In this document: positions 8,750 through 17,937 of the stretch, piece by piece
Layout: each line of letters starts with the position of its first letter
Numbering within the stretch: position 1 is the first letter of the stretch
Assembly (NCBI GenBank): GCA_963785745.1
Contig: CAWAWR010000029.1
Location: 248,001-312,000, forward strand
Source of the DNA: VAZQ01 sp963785745
GTDB taxonomy: Bacteria; Pseudomonadota; Alphaproteobacteria; Rhizobiales; Xanthobacteraceae
Direction: 5' to 3'
DNA length: 64,000 nt
Notes under the pieces: generated by a model
What the model was told of the DNA's origin: nothing
What the model saw: the letters and a program-made list of their open reading frames with translations, nothing else
The model's database searches: none
Made by a program: the position numbers and the translations under genes

Positions 8750-9775
8750 ATGACCACCAAACTGTCCATGCCGCGCCGGGCCTTTTGCGGCGGCCTTGCC
8801 GCCTCGGCCGGACTTCTCGCCACCTCGCCCTTCAACGGCGCATCGGCGCAGAACTATCCGAGCCGCCGGTTCAGCGTCGTGATCCCGACCGGCCAGGGCG
8901 GCGGCGCGGAGCGCCTCGCGCGCGCGTTCGACGACTCCTGGGGCAAGATCCTCAAGCAGCAGTTCGAATACAACTTCTTCCCGGGCGCCTCGGGCCAGAT
9001 CGGCTACGAGCTGTTCGTCAAGCGCCGTCCCAAGGACGGACACAATCTGCTGTTCGGGAACATGGGTCCCGAGATGATCATGTATGCGACCCAGAAGCCG
9101 GACTACAATTTTCCGCGCGACTTCATCTATTTCTCGATGGTGGATATCGACGACAGCATCGTCTTCGCGAGCCGGACGTCCCCCTACAAGACGATCGAGC
9201 AGGTGGTCGACGCGGCGAAGAAGAGGCCGCTCAACGTTGCAGTCAGCCGCATTCCGCATCCATGCTCGATCGGTCTGCTCGCCCTCGGCGACGCGACCAA
9301 GTCGCGCTACAACCTTATTCCCTATGGCGGCGGCAACCCGACTTACATCGCCGTCCTCAACGGCGAAGCCGACATCGGCGCGCTGCCGATGACCGGCGTG
9401 CTCACACTGTCGGAAAAATTCAAGGTGCTCGGCGTGTTCAACCGCACCAAGAATAATTTCGCCGACTTGAGCGACAACGCGCCGCTGATCAACAAGGTAT
9501 TCAACACCGATATCCCGGACCTCTATTCCGCGCGCGCCTGGGCGGTTCACACCGAATGGGCCGACAAAAACCCGAAGCAATTCGAGATGCTGGAACGGAC
9601 TTCGAAGGAGGCGCACGAATTGCCGATCTTCAAAGAGGCGTACCTGAAGACCGGCGCCCCGTCGAACGCCCTATTCTACGGCGACCGCGCGGCCTGCACG
9701 AAATATGCGCTGGGGACGATCGAACTGACGAAGCAGTACGAGAGCATGCTCACGGCCAAGAAGGGCCGCGGGTAG
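8750..9775 (+). CDS. TctC/Bug-type solute-binding protein, tandem paralogue
   Basis: About 341 aa, aligning end to end with the preceding gene (same FNGASAQ signal end, TGQGGGAER, PYGGGNPTYIAVLNGE, HTEWADKNP). The start is ATG 8750 rather than the in-frame ATG 8729, because AAGGAGA at 8736-8742 is spaced 7 nt from it. A twin-arginine-like signal (PRRAFCGG) suggests export to the periplasm. The pair arose by tandem duplication and has diverged, so they may bind related but different carboxylates or aromatic acids. Confidence 0.85.
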   Translation: MTTKLSMPRRAFCGGLAASAGLLATSPFNGASAQNYPSRRFSVVIPTGQGGGAERLARAFDDSWGKILKQQFEYNFFPGASGQIGYELFVKRRPKDGHNLLFGNMGPEMIMYATQKPDYNFPRDFIYFSMVDIDDSIVFASRTSPYKTIEQVVDAAKKRPLNVAVSRIPHPCSIGLLALGDATKSRYNLIPYGGGNPTYIAVLNGEADIGALPMTGVLTLSEKFKVLGVFNRTKNNFADLSDNAPLINKVFNTDIPDLYSARAWAVHTEWADKNPKQFEMLERTSKEAHELPIFKEAYLKTGAPSNALFYGDRAACTKYALGTIELTKQYESMLTAKKGRG

Positions 9776-9797
9776 GCGTAGAAGCCGCGCACACAGG

Positions 9798-9887
9798 CGT
9801 CATGGCCGGGCTTGTCCCGGCCATCCACGTCTTTGGATATTGGATAACAACAAGACGTAGATGCCCGGCACAAGGCCGGGCATGACG
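9798..9887. repeat. rhizobial-type intergenic palindrome (REP-like)
   Basis: Two complementary arms, CGTCATGGCCGGGCTTG... and ...GGCCGGGCATGACG, flank an AT-rich loop of about 20 bases. The arms also share CCATCCACGTCTT/AAGACGTAGATG. This matches a widely dispersed extragenic palindrome of Bradyrhizobium-like genomes. It lies between two convergent genes, so it may also act as a bidirectional terminator or mRNA stabiliser. Confidence 0.75.
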
Positions 9888-9915
9888 TCACGTTGCGATT
9901 TGCGAGCTGTATTTT

Positions 9916-10785
9916 CTAGCCCACCACCAGCGCGGCGTGCTGGCTCTGGCCCTCGCTCAGTCCGCGCGCCTTCATCCAGTCATAGGCGCGGTTGAACAGC
10001 GTCGGATCGTAATAGTCGACGTGCTTGTAGCGCACGAAGGCGCGCAGGAGCTCGTGCGGCTCCAGCGCACCCTTGGCATGCGCGGCGACGTGGTGCGCGT
10101 ATTTGTAGAAGTCGGCGTTGATCAGATCGACCGCCTTGTTCTCGGCGTCGTAGTAAGCTTTGCGCTGCTCGGGCGTCAGATTGGCCGCGATCACCTCGCC
10201 ACCGCGATAGAACGACGCCGCGATGATGTGCGCGCCTTCCTTGAGGCCGAGGCTGATGAACGGCTCCATGACGGTGACGGCGCGATAGGTGCCATTCTTG
10301 AGCCCGGCCCAGCGCATCTGCGGCAGGCCGCCATGGAAGATGTTGACGTGATCGGCGCCGACCGCGCTCTCCAGCATCTGCAAGGTGCAGTAGTGCGAGC
10401 CGGTGAGCTCCTGCACGACGACCGGAACGTCGGCGAGATCGCGCGGCACCTGCAGCGCTTCGTCGAACGACAGGATCGCCTGCGCCGCCACCGCCGCGCG
10501 CAGCGCCGCGATATTGCCGCCGCGGCTGCCGCGCTCCAGGCGGTCGATGCTCGCCCACTCGCAGACATTGTAGCTGTCGGCCGAGCCGCAATCGAACAGG
10601 TTCTCCTTGAGCCGCGCCATGATCGCGCCGCCGACGGCGTCCTTCTCGCGGTCGGCGTGGGTGGCGGAGAACTTGACGTCGAGGCCGGCGGCGTCGAACA
10701 ACCCCTCCTCGATGCCGACAATGACCGGCAGGTCGAAGACCTGGTTGTTGGGCGCGATCCGGATGACGGGCCTGAAGTCGGTCAT
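9916..10785 (-). CDS. NMT1/SsuA-like substrate-binding-fold protein without signal peptide
   Basis: 289 aa from ATG 10785, chosen because AAGGAAG precedes it closely and the protein then starts MTDFRPVIRIAPNNQVFDLP. The pattern IAPNNQVFDLPVIVGIEEGLFDAAGLDVKF is that of the second half of nitrate/taurine ABC-type binding proteins. PQMRWAGLKNGTYRAVTVMEP resembles their ligand loop. There is no signal peptide, so unlike typical binding proteins it would stay in the cytoplasm. It has several cysteines (FDCGSADSYNVCEW). Genes for ABC membrane and ATPase parts are absent. It could be an enzyme using the same fold (THI5-like) or a cytosolic sensor. It is co-directional with the next gene, 76 bp away. 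Confidence 0.7.
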   Translation of the reverse strand: MTDFRPVIRIAPNNQVFDLPVIVGIEEGLFDAAGLDVKFSATHADREKDAVGGAIMARLKENLFDCGSADSYNVCEWASIDRLERGSRGGNIAALRAAVAAQAILSFDEALQVPRDLADVPVVVQELTGSHYCTLQMLESAVGADHVNIFHGGLPQMRWAGLKNGTYRAVTVMEPFISLGLKEGAHIIAASFYRGGEVIAANLTPEQRKAYYDAENKAVDLINADFYKYAHHVAAHAKGALEPHELLRAFVRYKHVDYYDPTLFNRAYDWMKARGLSEGQSQHAALVVG

Positions 10786-10861
10786 GGACGTTCTTCCTTG
10801 TTGCGTGCGCGGCGCCTGCGGCCGCGTCTCAGGCTTTGATGGGCGGATACTACCGGTTGCC

Positions 10862-11644
10862 CTAGAATCGCTCAAGCAACCAGCCCCGGCCGAAAATCTT
10901 GTCCTCTATGCCGTGCGCGCGGAACGCGTGCCAGATCGTCGCAATATTGATCGGGATAATAGGCTTCCCCAGCTGCTGTTCGAGCGCCGGGAAGATGTCC
11001 TGGGTCGAGAGATTGGTGCCGGCCTGCACAATGGCGTCGACATTGTCGCCGTCGAGCTCGTTGAGCACCGCGTCGATCACCTCCCGCGGCGGGGTATGGG
11101 CGATCGACGTGGCGGTGTCGCATTTCAGTCCGACCACATTGGTCACGGTGTAGCCGGATTCCTCCAGGAACCGGCGCACCTGCTCGTCACCCACAGGTTG
11201 ATAAGGCGTCAGCGCCGCGACCCTGCGGGCGCCGAACGCGTCGAGCGCGGCCTTGAGCGCGGCGGCGCCGCTGGTCAGCCCCATCTCGGGGCCGATATCC
11301 TCGCGCAGGCGCGTCTCGAACTCGACATTGCCTTCCAGCCCGCCCCAGAACGTCTCCGCCGACATGCCCATCATGATGTAGGTCGGCTCGCAGGTCATGA
11401 TGTCGCGGATGGCGTCGGGGATGGTCTTGCGGATCGCCTCGATGAAGGCGAGGAACATGTTGTCGCTCGAGAGGTCCGGCTGCTCGACAAAGAAGCGTGC
11501 AAAATGCCATGTCACGCCCGGCGGAATAATCCGCTGACAGTCGTATTCAACGCCGATATTGGTGGACGGGATGATGACGCCAATCCGGCCGCGCGATCCG
11601 ATCCAGGGTTCCTGTGCCTTGGTCAGCCTGACGGACTGATCCAT
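10862..11644 (-). CDS. maleate isomerase/arylmalonate decarboxylase-fold protein lacking the usual cysteines
   Basis: 260 aa, member of the Asp/Glu-racemase superfamily branch that includes maleate cis-trans isomerase and arylmalonate decarboxylase. Marks are RIGVIIPSTN near residue 20 and GTNLSTQDIFPALEQQLGKP near 209. In catalytic relatives I would expect a Cys in the CTNLRT-like motif; here it is Gly209. At the first Cys position the sequence reads MMGMSAE, so neither expected cysteine is present. ATG 11644 is preferred over 11647 and 11659 from the spacing of the AGGAG site. It is divergent from the FAD hydroxylase 43 bp away, so the two probably share a control region. Confidence 0.72.
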   Translation of the reverse strand: MDQSVRLTKAQEPWIGSRGRIGVIIPSTNIGVEYDCQRIIPPGVTWHFARFFVEQPDLSSDNMFLAFIEAIRKTIPDAIRDIMTCEPTYIMMGMSAETFWGGLEGNVEFETRLREDIGPEMGLTSGAAALKAALDAFGARRVAALTPYQPVGDEQVRRFLEESGYTVTNVVGLKCDTATSIAHTPPREVIDAVLNELDGDNVDAIVQAGTNLSTQDIFPALEQQLGKPIIPINIATIWHAFRAHGIEDKIFGRGWLLERF

Positions 11645-11687
11645 CATCGTCTCCTGCATTTGGTAACGCGGACCTTATCCCAGCCCG

Positions 11688-12926
11688 ATGGCCCTGACAG
11701 CCCAATCCTCAAAACCCGGCACGCAAGCGGACCGCGTCCTCATCGCCGGCGCCGGGCCGGTCGGCCTGACCGCCGCGCTGAACCTCGCCCGCCGCGGCAT
11801 TCCGGTGACGGTGCTGGAGGCCGGCGCCAAGATTTTCGACGATCCGCGCGCCGGCACCATCCATCCGCCGACGCTGGAGATGTTCGCCGAGAGCGGCGTG
11901 ACCGACGCCATGCTCGCGCGCGGATACATCGTGCGCAACTACCAGTATCGCGACCGCCGCACCGGCGTGGTCGCCGATTTCGATCTCGGGGCGCTCGCGG
12001 ATGATACGCCGTATCCCCATCGGCTGATGCTCGAGCAGCACAAGATTTGCTACATCCTGCTCGACAAGCTCAAGCAGTTTCCGCACTGCGAGGTGCTGAT
12101 GGAGCATCGCGTCGCGAGCGTCACACAAGACGGTGACGGCGTCATCGCCACCGTCGAGACGCCGGGCGGCACGAAGACGTTTCGCGGATCGTGGATGATC
12201 GGCTGCGACGGCGGGCGCAGCCAGGTGCGCAAGTCCATGAACGTGGACTTCTCCGGCTTCACCTACGAAGAGAGATTCCTGATCCTGAGCACCCGCTACG
12301 ACTTCGAACCGTTCGGCTATGCACTCACCAACTACATCGCCGACCCCGACGAATGGTGCGCGCTATTCAAGATTCCCGGCCACGACGAGCGCGGCATCTG
12401 GCGGGTGGTGTTTCCGGTCGACGCGCACCGCTCGGCCGAGGAGATCTTCGAGGAAGGCGCTGTGCAGCGGCGGATCCAGGGCTTCCACCGCAAGGATGGC
12501 GACTACGAGGTCTTCCATCGCAACCTCTACGATGTGCATCAGCGCGTCGCCTCATGCTATCGTGACGGCCGTCTCCTCATTGCCGGCGATGCCGCGCATA
12601 TCAACAATCCGCTGGGCGGGATGGGCATGAATTTCGGCTTCCATGACGCCTTCAATCTCACCGGCAAGCTCGCGGCGATCATCCATGATGGCGCGAGCGA
12701 CGATCTGCTCGATCTCTACGACCGCCAGCGCCGCACCGTCGCGCAGGACTATCTCCAGCGCCAGACTATCGAGAATAAGCGCAATATCGAGCAGAAGGAC
12801 CCGAGCGAGCGCGAGAAGTTCCACGACGAGCTGCGCGCCATCGCCGCCGACCGCGCGAAGCTTCGCAGCTACCTCCTGCGCGTGGCGATGATCGAAGGCG
12901 TGCACCGCGCCAACGCGATAACCTGA
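11688..12926 (+). CDS. FAD-dependent aromatic hydroxylase (PHBH/MhpA-like)
   Basis: 412 aa class A flavoprotein monooxygenase that hydroxylates phenolic or aryl acids with NAD(P)H and oxygen. FAD motifs are GAGPVGLTAALNLARRG near residue 20, the DG motif GCDGGRSQVRKS near 180 and the GD motif AGDAAHINNPLGGMGMNFG near 303. It lacks the long C-terminal thioredoxin-like domain of phenol hydroxylases. No clear ribosome site precedes ATG 11688. The neighbouring binding-protein gene begins 20 bp downstream in the same direction, suggesting an operon. The substrate is unknown. Confidence 0.87.
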   Translation: MALTAQSSKPGTQADRVLIAGAGPVGLTAALNLARRGIPVTVLEAGAKIFDDPRAGTIHPPTLEMFAESGVTDAMLARGYIVRNYQYRDRRTGVVADFDLGALADDTPYPHRLMLEQHKICYILLDKLKQFPHCEVLMEHRVASVTQDGDGVIATVETPGGTKTFRGSWMIGCDGGRSQVRKSMNVDFSGFTYEERFLILSTRYDFEPFGYALTNYIADPDEWCALFKIPGHDERGIWRVVFPVDAHRSAEEIFEEGAVQRRIQGFHRKDGDYEVFHRNLYDVHQRVASCYRDGRLLIAGDAAHINNPLGGMGMNFGFHDAFNLTGKLAAIIHDGASDDLLDLYDRQRRTVAQDYLQRQTIENKRNIEQKDPSEREKFHDELRAIAADRAKLRSYLLRVAMIEGVHRANAIT

Positions 12927-12946
12927 ATCTCACGAGGAACGAGCAG

Positions 12947-13879
12947 ATGAAGATTGCGATCCCCGACATGATTTCAAATTCCTACTTTCCCGCCGCCGCA
13001 GCGGTGGAGCTCGGTTTCTTCAAGGACGAAGGGCTCGATATGACGCTCGAGCTGATCTACCCGGTCAATAAGACGCTCGAAGTGTTACGCGACGGCGGCA
13101 TCGAGTTCGTCGGCGGCTCCGCGCACTCGACGCCGTTCGCGTTTCCCGGCTGGAAGGGCGGCAAGCTTCTCGCCGCGCTCGCCCAGAACACCTACTGGTT
13201 CCTGATCCTGCGCGCCGATCTCAAGGCCAAGAAGGGCGACATCAACGCGATCAAGGGATTGAAGATCGGCGCGGCGCCGCTGGTCGATCTCGGCCTCAAG
13301 CGGCTCCTGGTCGAGTCCGGCCTCGACGAAGCCCGCGACAACATCAAGATCATGCCGGTGCCGATGGAATTCCTGGGCGAAGGCGCGGTCAAGAATTTCG
13401 GCGTCGGCGCCGCCAAGGCGTTGCAGGCCGGCGCCATCGACGGCTTCTGGGCGAACGGCATGGGCGCGGAGGTCGCGGTGCGCGGTGGCTATGGCACGAT
13501 GGTCATCGACGCCCGCCGGGGCGACGGCCCGCCAAAGTCGCTGCACTACACCATGCCGGCGCTCATCACCTCTGACGCGGTGATCGCGCGCGATCCGGAC
13601 GCGGTCGCCGCGGCCGTGCGCGCACTGGTGAAGACCCAGAAAGCGCTGAAGGCCGACGTCAGCCTGGCGACCAAAGTGGGGCGCAAGCTCTTTCCAGAAC
13701 ACGAAGCCTCGCTGATCGCCGACATCGTGCAGCGCGATCTGCCGTTCTATGATCCGTCGATCTCGCGCGAGTTCGTTAGCGGCATGACCGAGTTCCAGCG
13801 CCACATGGGGCTGCTCGATCGTGCGGTTAACTATGAGGACGTGGTGGCGACGCAGTTCAGCCAGTACTGGACGTCGTAA
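12947..13879 (+). CDS. NMT1/THI5-like substrate-binding-fold protein without signal peptide
   Basis: 310 aa with the NitT/TauT binding-protein pattern: SNSYFPAAAAVELGFFKDEGLDMTLELI at the N terminus, then GGSAHSTPFAF, INAIKGLKIGAAP and a C-terminal FYDPSISREFV segment. AGGAA precedes ATG 12947. There is no signal peptide, as in the 9916-10785 gene. It is likely co-transcribed with the FAD hydroxylase. It could deliver a substrate from an unlinked ABC transporter if another start were used, but no upstream in-frame hydrophobic leader was seen. A cytoplasmic enzymatic or sensing role is equally possible. Confidence 0.72.
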   Translation: MKIAIPDMISNSYFPAAAAVELGFFKDEGLDMTLELIYPVNKTLEVLRDGGIEFVGGSAHSTPFAFPGWKGGKLLAALAQNTYWFLILRADLKAKKGDINAIKGLKIGAAPLVDLGLKRLLVESGLDEARDNIKIMPVPMEFLGEGAVKNFGVGAAKALQAGAIDGFWANGMGAEVAVRGGYGTMVIDARRGDGPPKSLHYTMPALITSDAVIARDPDAVAAAVRALVKTQKALKADVSLATKVGRKLFPEHEASLIADIVQRDLPFYDPSISREFVSGMTEFQRHMGLLDRAVNYEDVVATQFSQYWTS

Positions 13880-14012
13880 AAACCGGCAGCCCGTGCCCAT
13901 TGCACGCGCATGCGGCAATCAGGCGCCATCCATGCTGCGTGCACGTATTGTGCACGCAGGCGGCTGGCCTAAGATGACCGGGCCGGCCACCTTCATGGAA
14001 GAAACTCGACTC

Positions 14013-14978
14013 ATGCAACTTCTTCGCTCGCGTGTACGCGTTGCACTCATTCTGTCTTTGGCCTTGCCGACATCATTGCATGCACAGGGCGCCGACTGGC
14101 CGGCCAAGACCGTGACGGTCGTCGTTCCCTTCGCCGCCGGCGGCAACACTGACGTCATGGCGCGCATGGCGAGCAGCCGGCTTTCGACGGAGCTCAAGCA
14201 GAATTTCGTCGTGGAGAACCGCGTCGGCGCGGCCGGTGCGCTCGCCGCCGCCTATGTCGCGCAGGCGACACCCGACGGCTACACGCTGCTGTTCGGCGCC
14301 GCGCCGCAAATCGCGGTGGTGCCGCGCATTCAGAAGGTCAGCTACGACCCGTTGAAAGACCTCATTCCGGTCAGCGTGTTCGGGACTGGACCGTTCATCC
14401 TCGCGATCAACGCCGCGATCCCGGCAAAGACCATGCAGGAGTTCGTCGCCTACGGAAAAGGCAAGAAGCTCAACTACGGCTCGGGCGGCACCGGCTCGAT
14501 CGGGCACTTGTCGGGCGCGCTGTTCGTGGCGCGGGCCGGTCTCGATTCCGTGCACGTCCCGTTCAAAGGCGGCGGTCCAGCGATGACGTCGCTGGTCGGC
14601 GGCCAGATCGACATGTATTTCGGCAATGCATCCGAAATCATCCCGCATGCGGAGAGCGGCAAAGTCCGCATCCTCGGCGTCGCCACCGACAAGCGCATGC
14701 AACAGCTTCCGGACGTGCCGACGATCAGCGAGCTGTTTCCGAATTTCTCGCTCAACTCCTGGAACGGCTTTCTTGCTCCAGCCAAGACGCCACAGACAAT
14801 CGTCGACAGGCTTGCGCAGCAGGTGATCGCCGCCGCACGGGATCCGGCGATCGTCGCGCAGCTCACCAAGCTCGGCATCGAACCGAACGGCACCACGCCC
14901 CAGGAGTTCGTCGCGCAGATTGCCCGCGAACAGCCGCAGTTCGACGCGGCCATCAAGGCCGCCAACATGACGCCGTAA
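14013..14978 (+). CDS. TctC/Bug-type solute-binding protein
   Basis: 321 aa periplasmic binding protein. ATG 14013 is chosen because it gives a clean Sec signal (MQLLRSRVRVALILSLAL, cleavage near HAQG) and GGAAG lies 11 nt before it; ATG 13974 and 13995 are further upstream in frame. The mature N terminus WPAKTVTVVVPFAAGGNTDVMAR has the canonical GGxTD-type loop of the family. HVPFKGGGPAMTSLVGGQIDMYF is the second pocket strand. It is an orphan: there are no TctA/B genes nearby. Confidence 0.87.
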   Translation: MQLLRSRVRVALILSLALPTSLHAQGADWPAKTVTVVVPFAAGGNTDVMARMASSRLSTELKQNFVVENRVGAAGALAAAYVAQATPDGYTLLFGAAPQIAVVPRIQKVSYDPLKDLIPVSVFGTGPFILAINAAIPAKTMQEFVAYGKGKKLNYGSGGTGSIGHLSGALFVARAGLDSVHVPFKGGGPAMTSLVGGQIDMYFGNASEIIPHAESGKVRILGVATDKRMQQLPDVPTISELFPNFSLNSWNGFLAPAKTPQTIVDRLAQQVIAAARDPAIVAQLTKLGIEPNGTTPQEFVAQIAREQPQFDAAIKAANMTP

Positions 14979-14989
14979 GACTGCGGCGC

Positions 14990-15274
14990 TCAGGCTTCGG
15001 CGGGCGCCGCCTCCGACAACCAGCCCTCGACGTCGAGCGCATCGCAAAGGGCGTCGGTTGCAACACGGATGTCGGTCAGCTTGCCGCTTTCGGACGCTGC
15101 AACCACCAGCAGGCCGGCGTTCAGCCAGTGCGGCTGCTTGGTCGTGCCCGGCGGCAGGTCGTAGACCATCGCGGAGCGAACGTCCGCCAGTGTGACCATC
15201 TTTCGCACCGGGCCGCGCGTCGGCGCGATCTCGTACGACAGCGGCTTTTCCCAGAAAACTGGTGCAACTTGCAT
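14990..15274 (-). CDS. small DUF982-like protein
   Basis: 94 aa soluble protein. The layout FWEKPLSYEI...RKMVTLADVRSAMVYDLP, then ATDALCDALDVEGWL, resembles the short rhizobial DUF982 family, whose function is unknown. No signal peptide or membrane segment is present. It is convergent with the preceding TctC gene, whose stop lies 11 bp away. The assignment is from pattern only. Confidence 0.55.
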   Translation of the reverse strand: MQVAPVFWEKPLSYEIAPTRGPVRKMVTLADVRSAMVYDLPPGTTKQPHWLNAGLLVVAASESGKLTDIRVATDALCDALDVEGWLSEAAPAEA

Positions 15275-15400
15275 GATGGCCCCCGAACTCGCCCCGCAGC
15301 TGGATCGCTGAATTACCCTACGCTTGATGGACGATCCGCTACAGCCTTTGTATGGTCATTCGGTGGCAATCAACAGTTCAATGGACCATAAGAGCGCGGC

Positions 15401-16192
15401 ATGATCGTTCGCAATCAATCGGACGGCTCGGTCGTGATGATCACGCAGAACGACCATGCCAAACTTGCAGGTCTGTTCGCTGCACATTGGGGGAACCAGA
15501 CGTTCGAGCGGCCACGCCCCTACACGTCGATGATGCGCGCCGCGCAGTATCACGACGGCGGATGGTTGCGCTACGAAACGAACCCGTATCTCGATACAGC
15601 CACGCACAAAAGTCCAAGCTTTCAGCAGGTTCCCACCGACACCGCGCAGCTTGCCGCCTATCAGTGGGCGATCGACATGCTCACGGACGTCGACAGCTAC
15701 ACGGGCCTCATGGTCAGCAAGCACCGGACCGGGCTTTGGCAATCCCGCTACGGCGCGATCACGCAACCGCCGCCGGGGCCGCCGCGCAAGCTCTCGGGCG
15801 AGATCGAGGATTTCATCACGCGCAACGAGGCACGCCAGCACGTCATCACCGCCGGCCTCGATCGCCATGAGGTGGCGGCAAATTATAACCTGCTGCAAGT
15901 CTGGGATCTGCTGTCGCTCTACATCTGCACGCACGAGCGTCTTACGGAGCACGTGATCGAGCCGGCTCCGACCGCGTACGCCACAACCGGCGGCATCGCG
16001 CTGAAGCTCATACCCACCTCCCCCACCACCATTATCGCTGATCCGTTCCCCTTCGACCAAATGCCTCTGGAAGCCGCGATCGTCTATCGCCAATTGCCGC
16101 AGTCGGCGCTGCACGACGCCGATACCTTCAAGGCCGCCTATTTCGGCGCGCGCCCGCAAATCGCGGTCTTCACCTTCGCCGCAACCCACTGA
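15401..16192 (+). CDS. DUF3891 family protein
   Basis: 263 aa cytoplasmic protein. It begins with MIVRNQSDGSVVMITQNDHAKLAG and has the His/Asp-rich pattern AAQYHDGGWLRYE near residue 50. MVSKHRTGL near 105 and a C-terminal FPFDQ region are also typical of DUF3891 as I recall it. The conserved His/Asp residues hint at an HD-like or metal-binding enzyme; the function is unknown. The next gene starts 6 bp after its stop, so the two probably form an operon with the ThDP enzyme. Confidence 0.7.
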   Translation: MIVRNQSDGSVVMITQNDHAKLAGLFAAHWGNQTFERPRPYTSMMRAAQYHDGGWLRYETNPYLDTATHKSPSFQQVPTDTAQLAAYQWAIDMLTDVDSYTGLMVSKHRTGLWQSRYGAITQPPPGPPRKLSGEIEDFITRNEARQHVITAGLDRHEVAANYNLLQVWDLLSLYICTHERLTEHVIEPAPTAYATTGGIALKLIPTSPTTIIADPFPFDQMPLEAAIVYRQLPQSALHDADTFKAAYFGARPQIAVFTFAATH

Positions 16193-16198
16193 CCCCGC

Positions 16199-17921
16199 AT
16201 GGCTCACGACGACAAGGCGATCACCAACACCGTCGACGGCGGTGAAGCGATCCTGCAGGCGTTCCGCAATCTCGGCATCGACTACGTGATCTCGTCGCCG
16301 GGCTCGGAATGGGCGCCGTTCTGGGAAGCGCTGGCGCGGCAGAAATCGAACGGCACGCCCGGCCCGACCTATATCGACTGCGGTCACGAGACTCTCGCCG
16401 TCAACATGGCGCTCGGCTACACGCAGATGACCGGCCGCATGCAAGCCGTGCTGCTGCATGCCGGCACCGGCCTGCTGCAGGGCTCGATGGCGATCCATGG
16501 CGCGACGGTCACCGAAGTGCCGATGATCGTGATGTCAGGCGAGGCGCTCAGCTATGGCGAGGATCCGGACTACGAACCGGGCACGCAATGGATCCGCAGC
16601 CTAAGCGTGGTCGGCGGCCCGCAACGGCTCGTCGATCCGCTGGTGAAGTGGGCGAACCAGGCCACCAGCGTCCACACCATCTACCCGTCGACCGTCCGCG
16701 CCGGCGAGATGGCGCAGCGCCTGCCGAAGGGCCCGACCTATCTCTGCATGCCGATGGAAACCATGATGGAGAACTGGACGCCGCCGGCGGGCATGAAGCG
16801 CGGTCGCGCCGCCCTCCAGCGTTGAAGCGCCCGGGGCCGACATCGACAAGGTCGCGGCGCTCATCCTTTCGGCAAAGACGCCGATGATCACCACCGAAGC
16901 CGTCGGCCGCGACCCCGGCGCGTTCCACGCGCTGATCGCACTGGCCGACCTGATGGCCATCCCGGTGGTGGAAGGGCGCGGCATGAGCCACGCCAATTTT
17001 CCGAAGGAGCATCCGCTCTATCTCGGCGGCGGCAATCCCGGCGCGCTCTTGAAGCAGGCGGATCTGATTGTCGTGCTCGCGAGCCGGGTGCCGTTCTATC
17101 CGGCGCGCAACGCGCCGACCGACAAGCCGATCGTCGTCATCAGCGACAATCCGCACAAGGCGTTCATGGTCTATCAGGACCTCCACGCCGACCACTATCT
17201 CGAAGGCGACGTCGCTTCGTCATTGCGGCGGCTGACCGAGGCGCTGACGCGCGCGGGCGCCAACGCCGCACACTATCAGGAGCGCCGGGCGCGCTGGCGC
17301 AGCGAGCACGACAAGATCGTGGATGGGCTGCGCGCCGAGGAAGCCAAGGCGCCGCAGTCCGGACTGGTGGATCCACTCACGCTCTGCGCGCGCCTGCGCG
17401 AGATCATGCCGGTTGATTCGATCTACATCGACGAGACCGTGGTCTACGGCAACATCGTGCAGGCGCACCTGCCCTGGAGCGTGCCGCAAAGCTTCTTCCG
17501 CACGCCGACCGGGCTCGGTCAGGCGCTCGGCATGGGGCTCGGCGTCAAGCTTGCGGCGCCCGACCGGCCGGTGGTCGTGCTCACCGGCGACGGCTCGTTT
17601 CTGTACAACCCGTCGCTCGCCGCCTTCGGCGCCTCGAAAGCGAACAAGCTCCCGATCCTCGCGATCATCTTCAACAACCGCGAATACAAATCGATGAAGC
17701 GCAACCACCTCGCGCTCTATCCCAACGGGCTCGCGAAGCAGACCGGGCTCCATCACGGCAACAAGGTCGACAGCCTGGACTACGCCGAGATCGCGAAGGC
17801 GTTCGGCGGCTTCGGCCGGCGCGTGGACGACGCGGCGGACCTGGCCAAGGCGATCAAGGATGCGCTGGCGGCGCTGAACGCCGGACAGACCGCGATCCTG
17901 GATGTGATGATGGCGCGCTAG
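16199..17921 (+). pseudogene. thiamine diphosphate-dependent enzyme (acetolactate synthase-like), frameshifted
   Basis: The N-terminal ThDP pyrimidine-binding domain is read from ATG 16199 (AFRNLGIDYVISSPGSEW, then DCGHETLAVNMALGYTQMTGR with the catalytic Glu) to about 16800. The central and C-terminal domains continue in another frame to 17921 and include the ThDP-binding GDG motif (LTGDGSFLYNPSLAAFGASK with FNNREY). Deleting one G near 16802 joins MKR to VAPPSVEAPGADIDKV and restores a protein of about 573 aa. ThDP enzymes of this group decarboxylate or ligate 2-keto acids. The rest of the gene is intact, so an indel error is possible. Confidence 0.82.
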
Positions 17922-17937
17922 CCCAGCACTTCGCACA

